Source of the DNA: Pelagibius sp964472095
GTDB taxonomy: Bacteria > Pseudomonadota > Alphaproteobacteria > Kiloniellales > Kiloniellaceae
DNA length: 64,000 nucleotides
Direction of reading: 5' to 3'
NCBI GenBank assembly: GCA_964472095.1
Contig: CAYYIV010000018.1
Span: 30,628 to 94,627 of the forward strand
The notes beneath the pieces were generated by a model that worked only from the letters and a program-made list of their open reading frames with translations, was not told the DNA's origin and did no database searches. Positions 10,098 through 17,772 of this stretch are shown here, piece by piece. A program made the position numbers and the translations under genes. How positions within the stretch are numbered: the stretch's first letter is position 1; every line of letters starts with the position of its first letter.

Positions 10098-10805
10098 TCA
10101 GGCCGATTTCGGCCGCACCGCCCAGACCGCGCGATAGAACAGGCCAGCCAGCACGGCGCCGATCAGCGGCGCGACCCAGAAGGCCCAGAGCTGAAGCAGA
10201 GCCCAGCCGCCGACGAAGAGGGCCGGTCCCGTGCTGCGCGCCGGATTGACCGAGGTGTTGGTCACCGGGATGCTGATCAGGTGGATCAGGGTCAGCGCCA
10301 GGCCGATGGCGAGGGGGCCGAAGCCGGCGGGCGCGCGGGCATCGGTCGAACCGAGGATGACGATGAGAAAGCCGAAGGTGAGGACGATCTCGATGACCAG
10401 GGCCGCCCGCAGGGAATACCCGCCCGGGGAGTGATCGTCGTAGCCGTTGGAGGCGAAGCCGCCGGCAAGGTCGAAGCCCGGCGCACCGCTGGCGACGAGG
10501 TAGAGCACGGCGGCGGCCAGGATCGCGCCGGCGACCTGGGCCAGCCAGTAGGGCAGCACCTCGCCGGTGCCGAAGCGCCCGGCGGCACAGAGCCCGGCGG
10601 TGACCGCCGGGTTGAAATGGCCGCCGGAGATATGCCCGACGGCATAGGCCATGGTGACGACGGTCAGGCCGAAGGCCAGGGAGACGCCGACGAAGCCGAT
10701 GCCGAGTTCCGGGAAGGCGGCGGCCAGGACCGCGCTGCCGCAGCCGCCCAGCACGAGCCAGAAGGTACCGATGAATTCCGCTGCAAGCCGCTGTATCAGG
10801 GACAC
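10098..10805 (-). CDS. aqpZ: Aquaporin Z
   Basis: 235 aa from GTG 10805, which has AAGGGG eight bases upstream; the GTG at 10814 is the alternative. Both half-helix NPA motifs are present (GHFNPAVT and SVNPARS). The selectivity-filter stretch HLISIPVTNTSVNPARS carries the His, Thr and Arg typical of the water-selective AqpZ rather than the glycerol facilitator. Six transmembrane helices fit the length of known AqpZ proteins. It mediates rapid osmotic water flow across the inner membrane. It stands alone, divergent from psuK. Confidence 0.93.
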   Translation of the reverse strand: MSLIQRLAAEFIGTFWLVLGGCGSAVLAAAFPELGIGFVGVSLAFGLTVVTMAYAVGHISGGHFNPAVTAGLCAAGRFGTGEVLPYWLAQVAGAILAAAVLYLVASGAPGFDLAGGFASNGYDDHSPGGYSLRAALVIEIVLTFGFLIVILGSTDARAPAGFGPLAIGLALTLIHLISIPVTNTSVNPARSTGPALFVGGWALLQLWAFWVAPLIGAVLAGLFYRAVWAVRPKSA

Positions 10806-11071
10806 TGTGATCACCCCCTTCGATCGTGGGCCACGGAAAAGCGCTCGCCGGCAAAAGAAGCCCCGGGGACTCCGAAGGCCGTAGTGGGGTTCTGGCAGGC
10901 AGTCAGCAGCCCCGGCGAGGATGCCGACGGCGGCAGCATGAGAATATCTAAGCACAAGAACAGGCAGACTTGCCAAGCCGAAGTGTGCCTGCCAGTTCTT
11001 CGTCGTGGGCGAATGGCGGTGCTGGACCAGGGGCCGTGCCGGAGCAGGGAGTTGCAGAGATCGAACGGCCA

Positions 11072-11995
11072 GTGAAGGTTACCGTCGTCGGCGCCTGCCA
11101 TCTGGATCGCAAGGCGCGCGCCACCGCGCCCTTCGTCGAGGGGGCCTCCAACCCGGTGGCGCTGCGCGGCTGTCCCGGCGGAGTCGCCCGCAATGCGGCG
11201 GAGAACCTTGCGCGGCTCGGTGCGTCGGTGGCGCTGGTCAGCCGTCTCGGTTCCGACGCGGAGGGCGAGGCGATGCTGCAGGCCCTGCGCAGCCTGCCGC
11301 TCGACCGGCGCGGCATCACCCGCTCGGAAACGGCGCCGAGCGCCTTCCACCTCATCGCGCTGCAGCCCGACGGCGAGATGCTGGTCGCGGTCGCCGACAT
11401 GCGGATCTACGACGAGATCACCCCGGCGCTGCTGCAGGGCCTGCCGGCGGATCTCTGGCAGGCCGACGCAATTTTCGCCGACTGCAATCTGCCGGCGGAG
11501 ACGCTAGGCTTCCTTGCCGGGCTGCGGGGCGACTCGTGCCGGCTGGCGGTGAACGGCGTGTCGCCGGCCAAGGTGCGGCGCCTGCGTCCCCTGCTGGCGG
11601 CCTGCGATCTGCTGTTCGTGAACCGGCAGGAGGCGGCGGCGTTGCTGGAGGTCGCGGCGCAAGGCCTCGACCCGGCGACGGGCGCGGCAGCCCTGCTGGC
11701 GGCAGGGGCGGGCGAGGTGGTGATGACCCTGGGCGACGCGGGGATCTGCGTGGCCTGGCGGAACGCCACCGCAGAGAAGGAGACAGCGATGCTGGAGAGC
11801 TTCGACAACCGGGTGGTCGACATCACCGGGGCCGGCGATGCTCTGGCGGCCGCCTTCCTGGAAGCGCGCCTGCGCGGCTGCGATCCGACGGTGGCGGGGC
11901 GCCGCGCCCTGGCCGCCGCGCGGCTGACCGTGGAGACCCTCGACAGTGTCAGTCCGGCGCTGACGTCGGACGCCCTGGACCGGCTGGCATCGTAA
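11072..11995 (+). CDS. psuK: PfkB-family sugar kinase, probable pseudouridine kinase
   Basis: 307 aa from GTG 11072 (VKVTVVGACHLD); GTG 11036 is a plausible alternative start. N-terminal PfkB glycine motif GGVARNAAENLARLG (about 33-47) and C-terminal catalytic motif DITGAGDAL, where the Asp is the base. PsuK phosphorylates pseudouridine to its 5'-phosphate. The specific call rests on coupling to psuG: the stop codon TAATG overlaps the psuG start. A generic ribokinase would not be expected in that position. Confidence 0.85.
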   Translation: MKVTVVGACHLDRKARATAPFVEGASNPVALRGCPGGVARNAAENLARLGASVALVSRLGSDAEGEAMLQALRSLPLDRRGITRSETAPSAFHLIALQPDGEMLVAVADMRIYDEITPALLQGLPADLWQADAIFADCNLPAETLGFLAGLRGDSCRLAVNGVSPAKVRRLRPLLAACDLLFVNRQEAAALLEVAAQGLDPATGAAALLAAGAGEVVMTLGDAGICVAWRNATAEKETAMLESFDNRVVDITGAGDALAAAFLEARLRGCDPTVAGRRALAAARLTVETLDSVSPALTSDALDRLAS

Positions 11996-12906
11996 TGCAC
12001 GACAGTCTGGTGATCCTGCCGGAAATGCGCGAAGCGCTGGCCGTCGGCATACCGGTGGTGGCGCTGGAGTCCACCATCATCACCCACGGCATGCCGGCGC
12101 CGCGCAACCTGGAGACGGCAAGGGCGGTGGAGGCGGAGATCCGCGCCGCCGGCGCCCTGCCGGCCACCATCGCCATCCTGGACGGCAGGATCCGCATCGG
12201 CCTGGAAGCGGCCGAGCTGGAACGCCTGGCCGGCGAGAGGGAGGTCGCCAAGGTGAGCCGCGCCGACCTGCCGGCGGTGCTGGCGGCCGGCGGTGTCGGG
12301 TCGACCACCGTGGCGGCCACCATGATCTGCGCCCAGCTGGCCGGCATCCGGGTCTTCGCCACCGGCGGCATCGGCGGCGTCCACCGCGGCGCCAGGGAAA
12401 GCTTCGACATCTCCGCCGACCTGCAGGAGCTGGCGCGCACGCCGGTCGCCGTGGTCTGCGCCGGCGCCAAGGCCATCCTCGACCTCGCCAAGACCCTGGA
12501 GGTGCTGGAGACCTTCGGGGTGCCGGTGATCGGCTACGGCTGCGACGAGCTGCCGGCCTTCTACAGCCGCAGCTCCGGCCTGCCGGTGCCGCTGCGCCGC
12601 GACAGCGCGGCCGAGATCGCCACGGTCATGGCGACGAAATGGCGGCTCGGGCTCGGCGGCGGGCTGGTCGTCGCCAACCCGATCCCGCGGGAAGCGGAGA
12701 TCCCGGCGGCGGAGATCGCCGGCCACATCGAAACCGCGCTGGCCGAGGCGGCGCGCCAGGGCGTGCAGGGCAAGGCGGTCACGCCCTTCCTGCTGGCACG
12801 CCTGGAACAGCTCACCGGCGGCGCCAGCCTGGAGGCCAACGTCGCCCTGGTGCGCAACAACGCCCGCCTCGCTGCCGAGATCGCCACCGTTTACACCACG
12901 TTGTGA
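11995..12906 (+). CDS. psuG: Pseudouridine-5'-phosphate glycosidase
   Basis: 303 aa, typical family length. Signature ESTIITHGMPAPRNLETA near the N-terminus, AAGGVGSTTVAATMICA, the metal/phosphate-site stretch ATGGIGGVHRGA, and the catalytic-lysine stretch CAGAKAILDL are those of PsuG. The Mn-dependent enzyme cleaves the C-C glycosidic bond of pseudouridine 5'-phosphate, giving uracil and ribose 5-phosphate, so psuK-psuG is a two-gene salvage unit. The gene is translationally coupled to psuK and convergent with the methyltransferase gene 7 bp downstream. Confidence 0.95.
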   Translation: MHDSLVILPEMREALAVGIPVVALESTIITHGMPAPRNLETARAVEAEIRAAGALPATIAILDGRIRIGLEAAELERLAGEREVAKVSRADLPAVLAAGGVGSTTVAATMICAQLAGIRVFATGGIGGVHRGARESFDISADLQELARTPVAVVCAGAKAILDLAKTLEVLETFGVPVIGYGCDELPAFYSRSSGLPVPLRRDSAAEIATVMATKWRLGLGGGLVVANPIPREAEIPAAEIAGHIETALAEAARQGVQGKAVTPFLLARLEQLTGGASLEANVALVRNNARLAAEIATVYTTL

Positions 12907-12913
12907 GGGCGCG

Positions 12914-13585
12914 TCACCCGCGCTCGGCCAGCAGGTGCCAGTGGTAGGTGCCGGGGCGCTCGTGCTCGCGGTCGAAGAGGCTCAGGAGCTCGAAGTCCTC
13001 GAGCAGCTTCACCAGCTCGGCGGCGTTGCAATAGAAGTGCGGGTGGCCCTTGTCGCCTTCGGCACCGGCGACGACGAAGGTGTTGGGGGCAATCTCCTTG
13101 CCGAGGCCGTAGTGGCTGTTGCGCTTCGACAGCATGGTGCCGTGGAACAGGCCGCCGGGCTTCAGCACGCGGTGGATCTCGGAGATGGCGCGGGCCACCA
13201 CGCTGCCATCGCCGTGATAGATCACGTTGAACGACAGCACGTAGTCGAAGCTGGCGTCCGCGTAGGGCAGTTCGGTCATCAGGCCGTCGCGGAAGGTGAC
13301 GTCGAGGCCGACGTCGCGCGCCTGGCGGGCGGCGAAGTCGAGGCCGGAGGCGCTGGCGTCCATCGCCTGGACCTCGAAGCCGGCGCTGGCCAGGAAGCAG
13401 GCGTGGCGGCCGACGCCGCAGCCGAGGTCGAGGGCGCTGCGGGCGCCGCGGCCGCGCAGCAGCGGCACGACGGCGGCGACGTCGGGATCGGGTTCGAGCC
13501 AGTCGGCACGCCCGCTCTCGCTTTGCCAATGGTCGTTCCAGGCCTGGTAGGCGGTTTCCGTCTGGGCGCATTCTTGCATGCTCAT
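12914..13585 (-). CDS. Class I SAM-dependent methyltransferase
   Basis: 223 aa, ATG start. Motif I is ALDLGCGVGRHACFLA (about 51-66), the acidic motif II EVQAMDASASGLDFA, and LKPGGLFHGTML the post-II motif. It begins 25 bp after phnE1 and is therefore probably the last gene of the phnD-C-E unit. The substrate is not indicated; a small-molecule methyltransferase is more likely than an rRNA enzyme. Linkage to a phosphonate-type importer is context only. Confidence 0.85.
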   Translation of the reverse strand: MSMQECAQTETAYQAWNDHWQSESGRADWLEPDPDVAAVVPLLRGRGARSALDLGCGVGRHACFLASAGFEVQAMDASASGLDFAARQARDVGLDVTFRDGLMTELPYADASFDYVLSFNVIYHGDGSVVARAISEIHRVLKPGGLFHGTMLSKRNSHYGLGKEIAPNTFVVAGAEGDKGHPHFYCNAAELVKLLEDFELLSLFDREHERPGTYHWHLLAERG

Positions 13586-13610
13586 GGCGACTTTACTCCG
13601 ATCGCTTGGG

Positions 13611-14417
13611 TTAAAGAATCCGCTGGCGCAGGCTGCTGCTGACCCGCTCCACCACCATGACCAGCGCGAAGATGCAGAGGATGATCGTGGCGGCGGTCGG
13701 ATACTCGAAGAGGTCCATCGCGACCTTCAACTCTATGCCGATGCCGCCGGCGCCGACCAGCCCCAGGACCACCGAGGAGCGGGTGGCCTTCTCGAGGCTG
13801 AACAGCGAGGTGTTGATGAAGGACGGCATGGCCGCCGGAATGACCGCCGAGCAGATGACGCCGCTGCGCCGGGCGCCGAGCGCCGTCAGCGCCTCCTGCG
13901 GACCGGCCTCGGTCTCCTCCATGGCCTCGGCGAAGAACTTGCCGCAGAAGCCCATGGTGTCGACCATGAGGGCGAGGGTGCCGGCGAAGGGGCCGAGCCC
14001 TACGGTGACCACGAAGAAGAGGGCCCAGATCAGGTCCGGCACGGTGCGGAACCAGGAAATCAGGCCGCGTGCGGCGTAGTAGACCAGCGGGTGCGGCGTC
14101 AGCCGCCTGGTCGCCCAGATCGCCAGCGGCAGGCTGAAGACGACACCGAGGGCGGTTCCCACCAGCGCCATCTGGAAGGTCTCCAGCAGCGCCCGGGAAA
14201 TCGGCCCGATGCGGCTGATGTCGGGCGGCACCATGCGCGAAAGCAGGTCGCCCATGTAGGGCAGCCCGGTGGCCAGATCGGACAGGGAAATCCTGGCGCC
14301 CTCGATGGCCAGAATGAAGAAGGCGAGCGCCAGCAGGTAGGCCAGGAAGGTCAGCAGGCCCGGCCGCTCGAAGCGCGGCGGCAGGGGACGGGGCTTGGCG
14401 GGCGCGGGACGCGGCAT
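13611..14417 (-). CDS. phnE: Phosphonate-type ABC transporter permease
   Basis: 268 aa with about six membrane helices. The EAA-type loop is DTMGFCGKFFAEAMEETEAG followed by ALGARRSGVI (about 153-190), the arrangement of PhnE/PtxC permeases, and RTVPDLIWALFFV is highly typical. Third gene of phnD-phnC-phnE (minus). It provides the inner-membrane channel for phosphonate, phosphite or a related phosphorus compound. Confidence 0.9.
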   Translation of the reverse strand: MPRPAPAKPRPLPPRFERPGLLTFLAYLLALAFFILAIEGARISLSDLATGLPYMGDLLSRMVPPDISRIGPISRALLETFQMALVGTALGVVFSLPLAIWATRRLTPHPLVYYAARGLISWFRTVPDLIWALFFVVTVGLGPFAGTLALMVDTMGFCGKFFAEAMEETEAGPQEALTALGARRSGVICSAVIPAAMPSFINTSLFSLEKATRSSVVLGLVGAGGIGIELKVAMDLFEYPTAATIILCIFALVMVVERVSSSLRQRIL

Positions 14418-14432
14418 GAGGCTGGGACCGGC

Positions 14433-15251
14433 TCAGGCGTAGACGGTCTTGAGGGCGTCGAGGCTCTGCCCGGCGGTCGGCGCGTCGAGCAGCTTGACGC
14501 CGCCGCGCAGGGCGATCACCCGATCGCCGAAGTCGAGGGCATGGCGCAGATGGTGGGAGGTGAACAGCAAGGTCACGCCCTCCTCGCGCATCAGGCGGAC
14601 GAAGAGTTCCATCACTTCCTCGCCGGCGGAGGGATCGAGGCTGGCCACCGGCTCGTCGGCGAAGACCAGACGCGGGTGCTGCATCAGGGCGCGGGCGATG
14701 GCGACGCGCTGCGACTGGCCGCCGGAGAGGGTGTCGGCACGCTTGGCGGCGTGGTCGGCGAGGCCGACCATCTCCAGGCAGTGCAGCGCCTCCTCGCGGT
14801 CGGCCTTGCGGGCGAGGGGGTGGAACCAGGATCGCGGCCCGCCATGGCGGGCCTGGACGCCGTGCAGCACGTTGGTCAGCGCGGAAAGCCGCGGCACCAG
14901 GTTGTGGCGCTGGAAGACGAAGCCGACCTGGGCGCGCAGGCGGCGCAGGGCGGCGGGCGCCGGCCGGCCGGCGATGTCCTGCCCGAGCAGCCGGACGGAG
15001 CCGGCATCAGGCTCCAGCAGGCGCAGGCAGCAGCGCAGCAAGGTCGACTTGCCGGAGCCGTTGGCCCCGATGAGGGCGACCGACTCCCCGGTCGTGACAG
15101 CGAAGCTGATGCCCTTCAGGACGCGGATCTTGTCGAAGGACTTGTGCAGGTCCGCCACGGCGAGTTCGCAGGCGGTGGCGGCGGCCCCCTTGGAGGCCGC
15201 CGCTTCCCGGATGCTGGCCCGGACGGGGGGATAAGCCGCAGCGACCGACAT
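14433..15251 (-). CDS. phnC: Phosphonate-type ABC transporter ATP-binding protein
   Basis: 272 aa, start overlapping the phnD stop by one base. Walker A GANGSGKSTLLR (about 57-68), Q-loop VFQRHNLVPRLS, signature LSGGQSQRVAIARAL, Walker B LVFADEPVASLD, H-loop FTSHHLRHALD. QRHNLVPRLS with a short insertion before it is the PhnC pattern. The first 25 residues form an extra, poorly conserved N-terminal leader. It energises import with the adjacent PhnE and PhnD proteins. Confidence 0.92.
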   Translation of the reverse strand: MSVAAAYPPVRASIREAAASKGAAATACELAVADLHKSFDKIRVLKGISFAVTTGESVALIGANGSGKSTLLRCCLRLLEPDAGSVRLLGQDIAGRPAPAALRRLRAQVGFVFQRHNLVPRLSALTNVLHGVQARHGGPRSWFHPLARKADREEALHCLEMVGLADHAAKRADTLSGGQSQRVAIARALMQHPRLVFADEPVASLDPSAGEEVMELFVRLMREEGVTLLFTSHHLRHALDFGDRVIALRGGVKLLDAPTAGQSLDALKTVYA

Positions 15252-16150
15252 CAGTTGCCTACGAAGTCTGCGTACTGGGGATAGCCGATGGTGGCGTAGG
15301 CGTTGCGGATGTACTGATAGTCCCTGTCCTGTACGCCGGGCAGGAACTGCATGCCGGCGTATTTCTGGTTGTCTTCGCCCTCGAGGATGGCAGCGATGAG
15401 AGCGTCGGAATTCTCGGTGAAGGCGTCGCGCAGCCTGGCGACCACGTCCTTGTCGACGTGCGGGCCGGCCACCAGGATGTCGTTCGGCAGGTCGGGACCG
15501 CGGGCGATGACCTTGAAGGCGCCGGGCTGCAGGTGCGGATCCTTGGCGCGGACACGGTCCGTCCAGCTGCGGTAGTTCACGCCGATGGCCGCCACGTCGC
15601 CGCGCTTCAGTGCCTCGTGCGCGACATTGCGGTGGACGTGCATGGCCTTCACGTCCTCGCGCGGGTTGAGGCCGTAGTCGGCCAGCAGCTGCATCGGGCC
15701 CAGGTGGCCGGAGGTCGAGCCGATATCGTCGAAGGTGACGGTCTTGCCCTTCAGGTCGGCCGGCACGTTGATGCCGCTGTCGGCCATGACCACGATGGCG
15801 GAAAAGTAGTCGGGACGGCTGAAGCCGACGACCGGATAGGCATTCGTCAGCTTCTGCATGACCACGTACTCGGCCGGGCCGGTCAGCACGAAGTCGACCT
15901 TCTTGGCGCGCAGGGCCTCGGCAGCGGCGTTGCGGCTGGTCACCGCGAAGAGCTCCACTTCCAGGCCGCTGGCCTCCTTCAGCAGCGTGGCGAAGGGCGT
16001 GAACTCCCGCTGCAGCGTTTCCAGTCCCTCGACGTCGGTGACCGCGAGGCGAATGCTGTCGGCGGCGCCGGCAGTCGTGGCGGTGAGGGCCAGGGCGGCG
16101 GCCAGGCCGGCCGCTCCCAGGGCTCTCTTGAACGTGATCTTGCTAAGCAT
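15251..16150 (-). CDS. phnD: Phosphonate-family ABC transporter substrate-binding protein
   Basis: 299 aa from ATG 16150 (MLSKITFK), preceded by AGGGGACG; an upstream in-frame start at 16183 is rejected. A signal peptide ends near TTAGA-ADS (about residue 30). PhnD/PtxB/HtxB-family features include RAKKVDFVLTGPAEYVV, GKTVTFDDIGSTSGHLGPM (the phosphonate-binding loop, normally with a Ser-Thr-Ser-Gly run) and HRNVAHEALKRGDVAAIGVN. It differs strongly from the second PhnD at 28080, so a different ligand (phosphite, hypophosphite, methylphosphonate or other) is plausible. Confidence 0.88.
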   Translation of the reverse strand: MLSKITFKRALGAAGLAAALALTATTAGAADSIRLAVTDVEGLETLQREFTPFATLLKEASGLEVELFAVTSRNAAAEALRAKKVDFVLTGPAEYVVMQKLTNAYPVVGFSRPDYFSAIVVMADSGINVPADLKGKTVTFDDIGSTSGHLGPMQLLADYGLNPREDVKAMHVHRNVAHEALKRGDVAAIGVNYRSWTDRVRAKDPHLQPGAFKVIARGPDLPNDILVAGPHVDKDVVARLRDAFTENSDALIAAILEGEDNQKYAGMQFLPGVQDRDYQYIRNAYATIGYPQYADFVGN

Positions 16151-16208
16151 GGCGACGTCCCCTTCTTGGTTTGATTGGTCCATCCAAGAGGAAGGCGGTG
16201 ACGCCAGA

Positions 16209-16235
16209 ATGATGTGACTATGACACTGCAGTTAC
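16209..16235 (-). promoter_or_regulatory. Pho-box-like 11-bp repeats upstream of phnD (first importer)
   Basis: On the plus strand ATGAT, ATGAC and GTTAC start at 16209, 16220 and 16231, exactly 11 bp apart. Read on the gene's strand these are GTAAC-N6-GTCAT-N6-ATCAT, which resembles the PhoB recognition pattern (CTGTCAT repeats with 11-bp period). The array lies 59-85 bp before the phnD start. Confidence 0.4.
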
Positions 16236-16276
16236 AAAAACTGGATGATCGGGCAGGGGTGTCCAGAGGGTGTTGC

Positions 16277-16445
16277 TTCCCCCTCACCCAGCTCCGCCTA
16301 AGCTCACCCTTTCGGGTTCGCTAAGGCTACACAACCCTCTCCCGCGGAGGGGAGAGGGTAACAAAAAAAGCCCTCTCCCCTGGCGGGAGAGGGCTGCGCA
16401 GGCTTGGTGAGCGAAGCGAACCTAGCCGAAGCTGGGTGAGGGGGA
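16277..16445. repeat. Long inverted-repeat element, family 2, copy A
   Basis: The ends TTCCCCCTCACCCAGCT and AGCTGGGTGAGGGGGAA are inverted copies; inside are two further hairpins rich in CCCTCTCCC/GGGAGAGGG. Copy B lies at 24319-24457 with the same outer sequence and the same internal order. The pair bracket phnF-phnM. This looks like a dispersed, non-coding palindromic element (MITE- or REP-like). No transposase gene is present. Confidence 0.8.
16363..16395 (-). terminator. Intrinsic terminator of phnF
   Basis: On the minus strand a perfect 11-bp stem AGCCCTCTCCC/GGGAGAGGGCT with a 5-nt loop is followed by a run of seven T residues. It stands 59 bp after the phnF stop codon and is embedded in repeat copy A. 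Confidence 0.85.
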
Positions 16446-16453
16446 ATGCGGCC

Positions 16454-17179
16454 TCAGGGCTGCACCACCAGCTGCGTGCGCTCGGCCGCCATGCGGCCCC
16501 AGCCGAACTCGATGACGCGGCCGTCGGCATCGACGTTGACGGACTCGGTGACCAGCACCGGCTGGCTGCGCGGCAGTTCCAGCAGGCGGCCCTCGTTGGT
16601 CGTCGGCAGCCGGGCGGTAATGCGGGTCTCCTTGCGGGTGTAGTCCTGGATGCCGTAGTGGGCAAGCGCCTTGGTGACGGAGCGCGCGCGCTTGTAGACC
16701 TCGATCATGTCGGGAAAGCGGCGGGCCGGGAAATGGTGGGCGACGACGGAGATCGGCCGGCCGTCAACCTTGCCGACGCTTTCGATCAGCACGACCGACG
16801 CACCCTTGCGGATGTGCAGGTTCCTGGCGACGTTGGCGTCTGCCGCCAGGACCAGGGCGCGCACCAGCTCTCCCGAGGGGATGCGCGACTGCTTCTGGAT
16901 GTTCTCGCTGAAGCGGGTACGCCTGCCGAGCTTGTAGTCGACCATGCGTTCCTGCACGAAGGTGCCGCGGCCCTGCTCGACGCGCAGCACGCCCTCCTGC
17001 TCCAGAAAGGCGATGCCGCGGCGCACGGTGTGGCGGTTCACGGCGAAGCGCTCGGCGAGCTCGGCTTCGGTGGGCATTCTCCGGCCCGGCTCGAAGACCT
17101 GCTCCTTGATGTCCTTCTCCAGGGTCTCGGCGATCTGGCGCCAAAGCGCCATCCCGGCCCGCCGCTGCAATGTCATCAT
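16454..17179 (-). CDS. phnF: PhnF, GntR/HutC-family regulator of phosphonate genes
   Basis: 241 aa from ATG 17179; a TTG at 17197 is the alternative. N-terminal winged helix-turn-helix MPTEAELAERFAVNRHTVRR (about 35-54) and wing EQGVLRVEQGRGTFV, then a UTRA ligand domain (RKGASVVLIESVGKVDGRPI, VTESVNVDADGRVIEFGWGR). Its position, divergent from phnG with operator-like dyads in the 104-bp gap, matches PhnF repressors of C-P lyase operons. It probably represses phnGHIJKLM and its own gene. Confidence 0.92.
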   Translation of the reverse strand: MMTLQRRAGMALWRQIAETLEKDIKEQVFEPGRRMPTEAELAERFAVNRHTVRRGIAFLEQEGVLRVEQGRGTFVQERMVDYKLGRRTRFSENIQKQSRIPSGELVRALVLAADANVARNLHIRKGASVVLIESVGKVDGRPISVVAHHFPARRFPDMIEVYKRARSVTKALAHYGIQDYTRKETRITARLPTTNEGRLLELPRSQPVLVTESVNVDADGRVIEFGWGRMAAERTQLVVQP

Positions 17180-17186
17180 CGCTGTC

Positions 17187-17204
17187 CCGTCATGCAAACT
17201 TCAC
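17187..17204 (+). promoter_or_regulatory. Pho-box-like 11-bp repeat upstream of phnG
   Basis: CCGTCAT-GCAA-ACTTCAC gives GTCAT at 17189 and TTCAC at 17200, an 11-bp period as in PhoB sites (CTGTCAT-N4-CTGTCAY). The second half is weak. It lies in the phnF-phnG divergent region about 80-97 bp before phnG. Confidence 0.4.
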
Positions 17205-17237
17205 GAAGATCTGCTTTACATCCTGCAGGTCTCTTTT

Positions 17238-17252
17238 TACCTTCAAAAGGTA
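17238..17252. promoter_or_regulatory. Inverted repeat in the phnF-phnG divergent region
   Basis: TACCTT-CAA-AAGGTA is a perfect 6-bp dyad 32 bp before phnG. It may be a second operator or overlap the phnG promoter; no clear -35/-10 pair could be fixed. Confidence 0.35.
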
Positions 17253-17257
17253 TCGAC

Positions 17258-17283
17258 GTCTAGACAAATAAGGGACTTGTCTA
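17258..17283 (+). promoter_or_regulatory. Candidate PhnF operator overlapping the phnG ribosome-binding site
   Basis: An 8-bp palindrome GTCTAGAC (17258-17265) is followed by TAGACAA (17261-17267) and its exact inverted copy TTGTCTA (17277-17283), with the phnG ribosome site AAGGGA between the arms and the ATG directly after. HutC-family regulators bind short palindromes of the form GT-N-TA-N-AC, which GTCTAGAC fits. Binding here would block translation start and early transcription of phnG. Confidence 0.6.
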
Positions 17284-17772
17284 ATGGTTGCGTCCTTGAA
17301 CGAAGCGGGCGGGCAAGAAGGCCCGGCGCCGGCGGCACGCCAGCGCTGGATGTCGGTTCTGGCGAAGGCCCGGCCGGCGGAACTGGAAACGGCCTGGGAC
17401 GGCCTGGCGGACAAGCCGGCCTACGACTGGCTGCGCCTGCCGGAGATCGGCATGGTAATGGTGCGTGCCCGAACCGGCGGCAGCGGCGGGCAGTTCAACC
17501 TTGGACAGATGACGGTGACGCGCTGCGCTCTCAGGCTGGCGAGTGGGGAGGCCGGGCTCGGCTACGTGCAGGGCCGCTCCAAGCGCCATGCCGAGCTGGC
17601 GGCGGTATTCGATGCGCTGTTGCAGGATACGGCGCTGCGGCCGGCGCTGGAGCGGCAGGTGATCGCCCCGCTGGCGGCGGCGCAGGCCGCACGGCGCGAC
17701 GACCGCAGCCGCAAGGCCAACTCGACCAAGGTGAACTTCTTCACCCTGGTGCGCGGGGAGAACGAGCGATGA
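17284..17772 (+). CDS. phnG: C-P lyase subunit PhnG
   Basis: 162 aa. Typical PhnG features are RQRWMSVLAKA at the N-terminus, RARTGGSGGQFNLGQMTVTR (about 60-79) and GYVQGRSKRHAELAAVFDAL. PhnG is part of the PhnGHIJ core that, with PhnM activity on the ribosylated intermediate, degrades phosphonates in the cytoplasm. First gene of the operon, ATG 8 nt after AAGGGA, and coupled to phnH by an ATGA overlap. Confidence 0.95.
   Translation: MVASLNEAGGQEGPAPAARQRWMSVLAKARPAELETAWDGLADKPAYDWLRLPEIGMVMVRARTGGSGGQFNLGQMTVTRCALRLASGEAGLGYVQGRSKRHAELAAVFDALLQDTALRPALERQVIAPLAAAQAARRDDRSRKANSTKVNFFTLVRGENER

Noticed and set aside
16277..16445. CRISPR array
   Set aside because: Only two internal hairpins of unequal length and no regular spacer; it is one palindromic element with a second copy at 24319.
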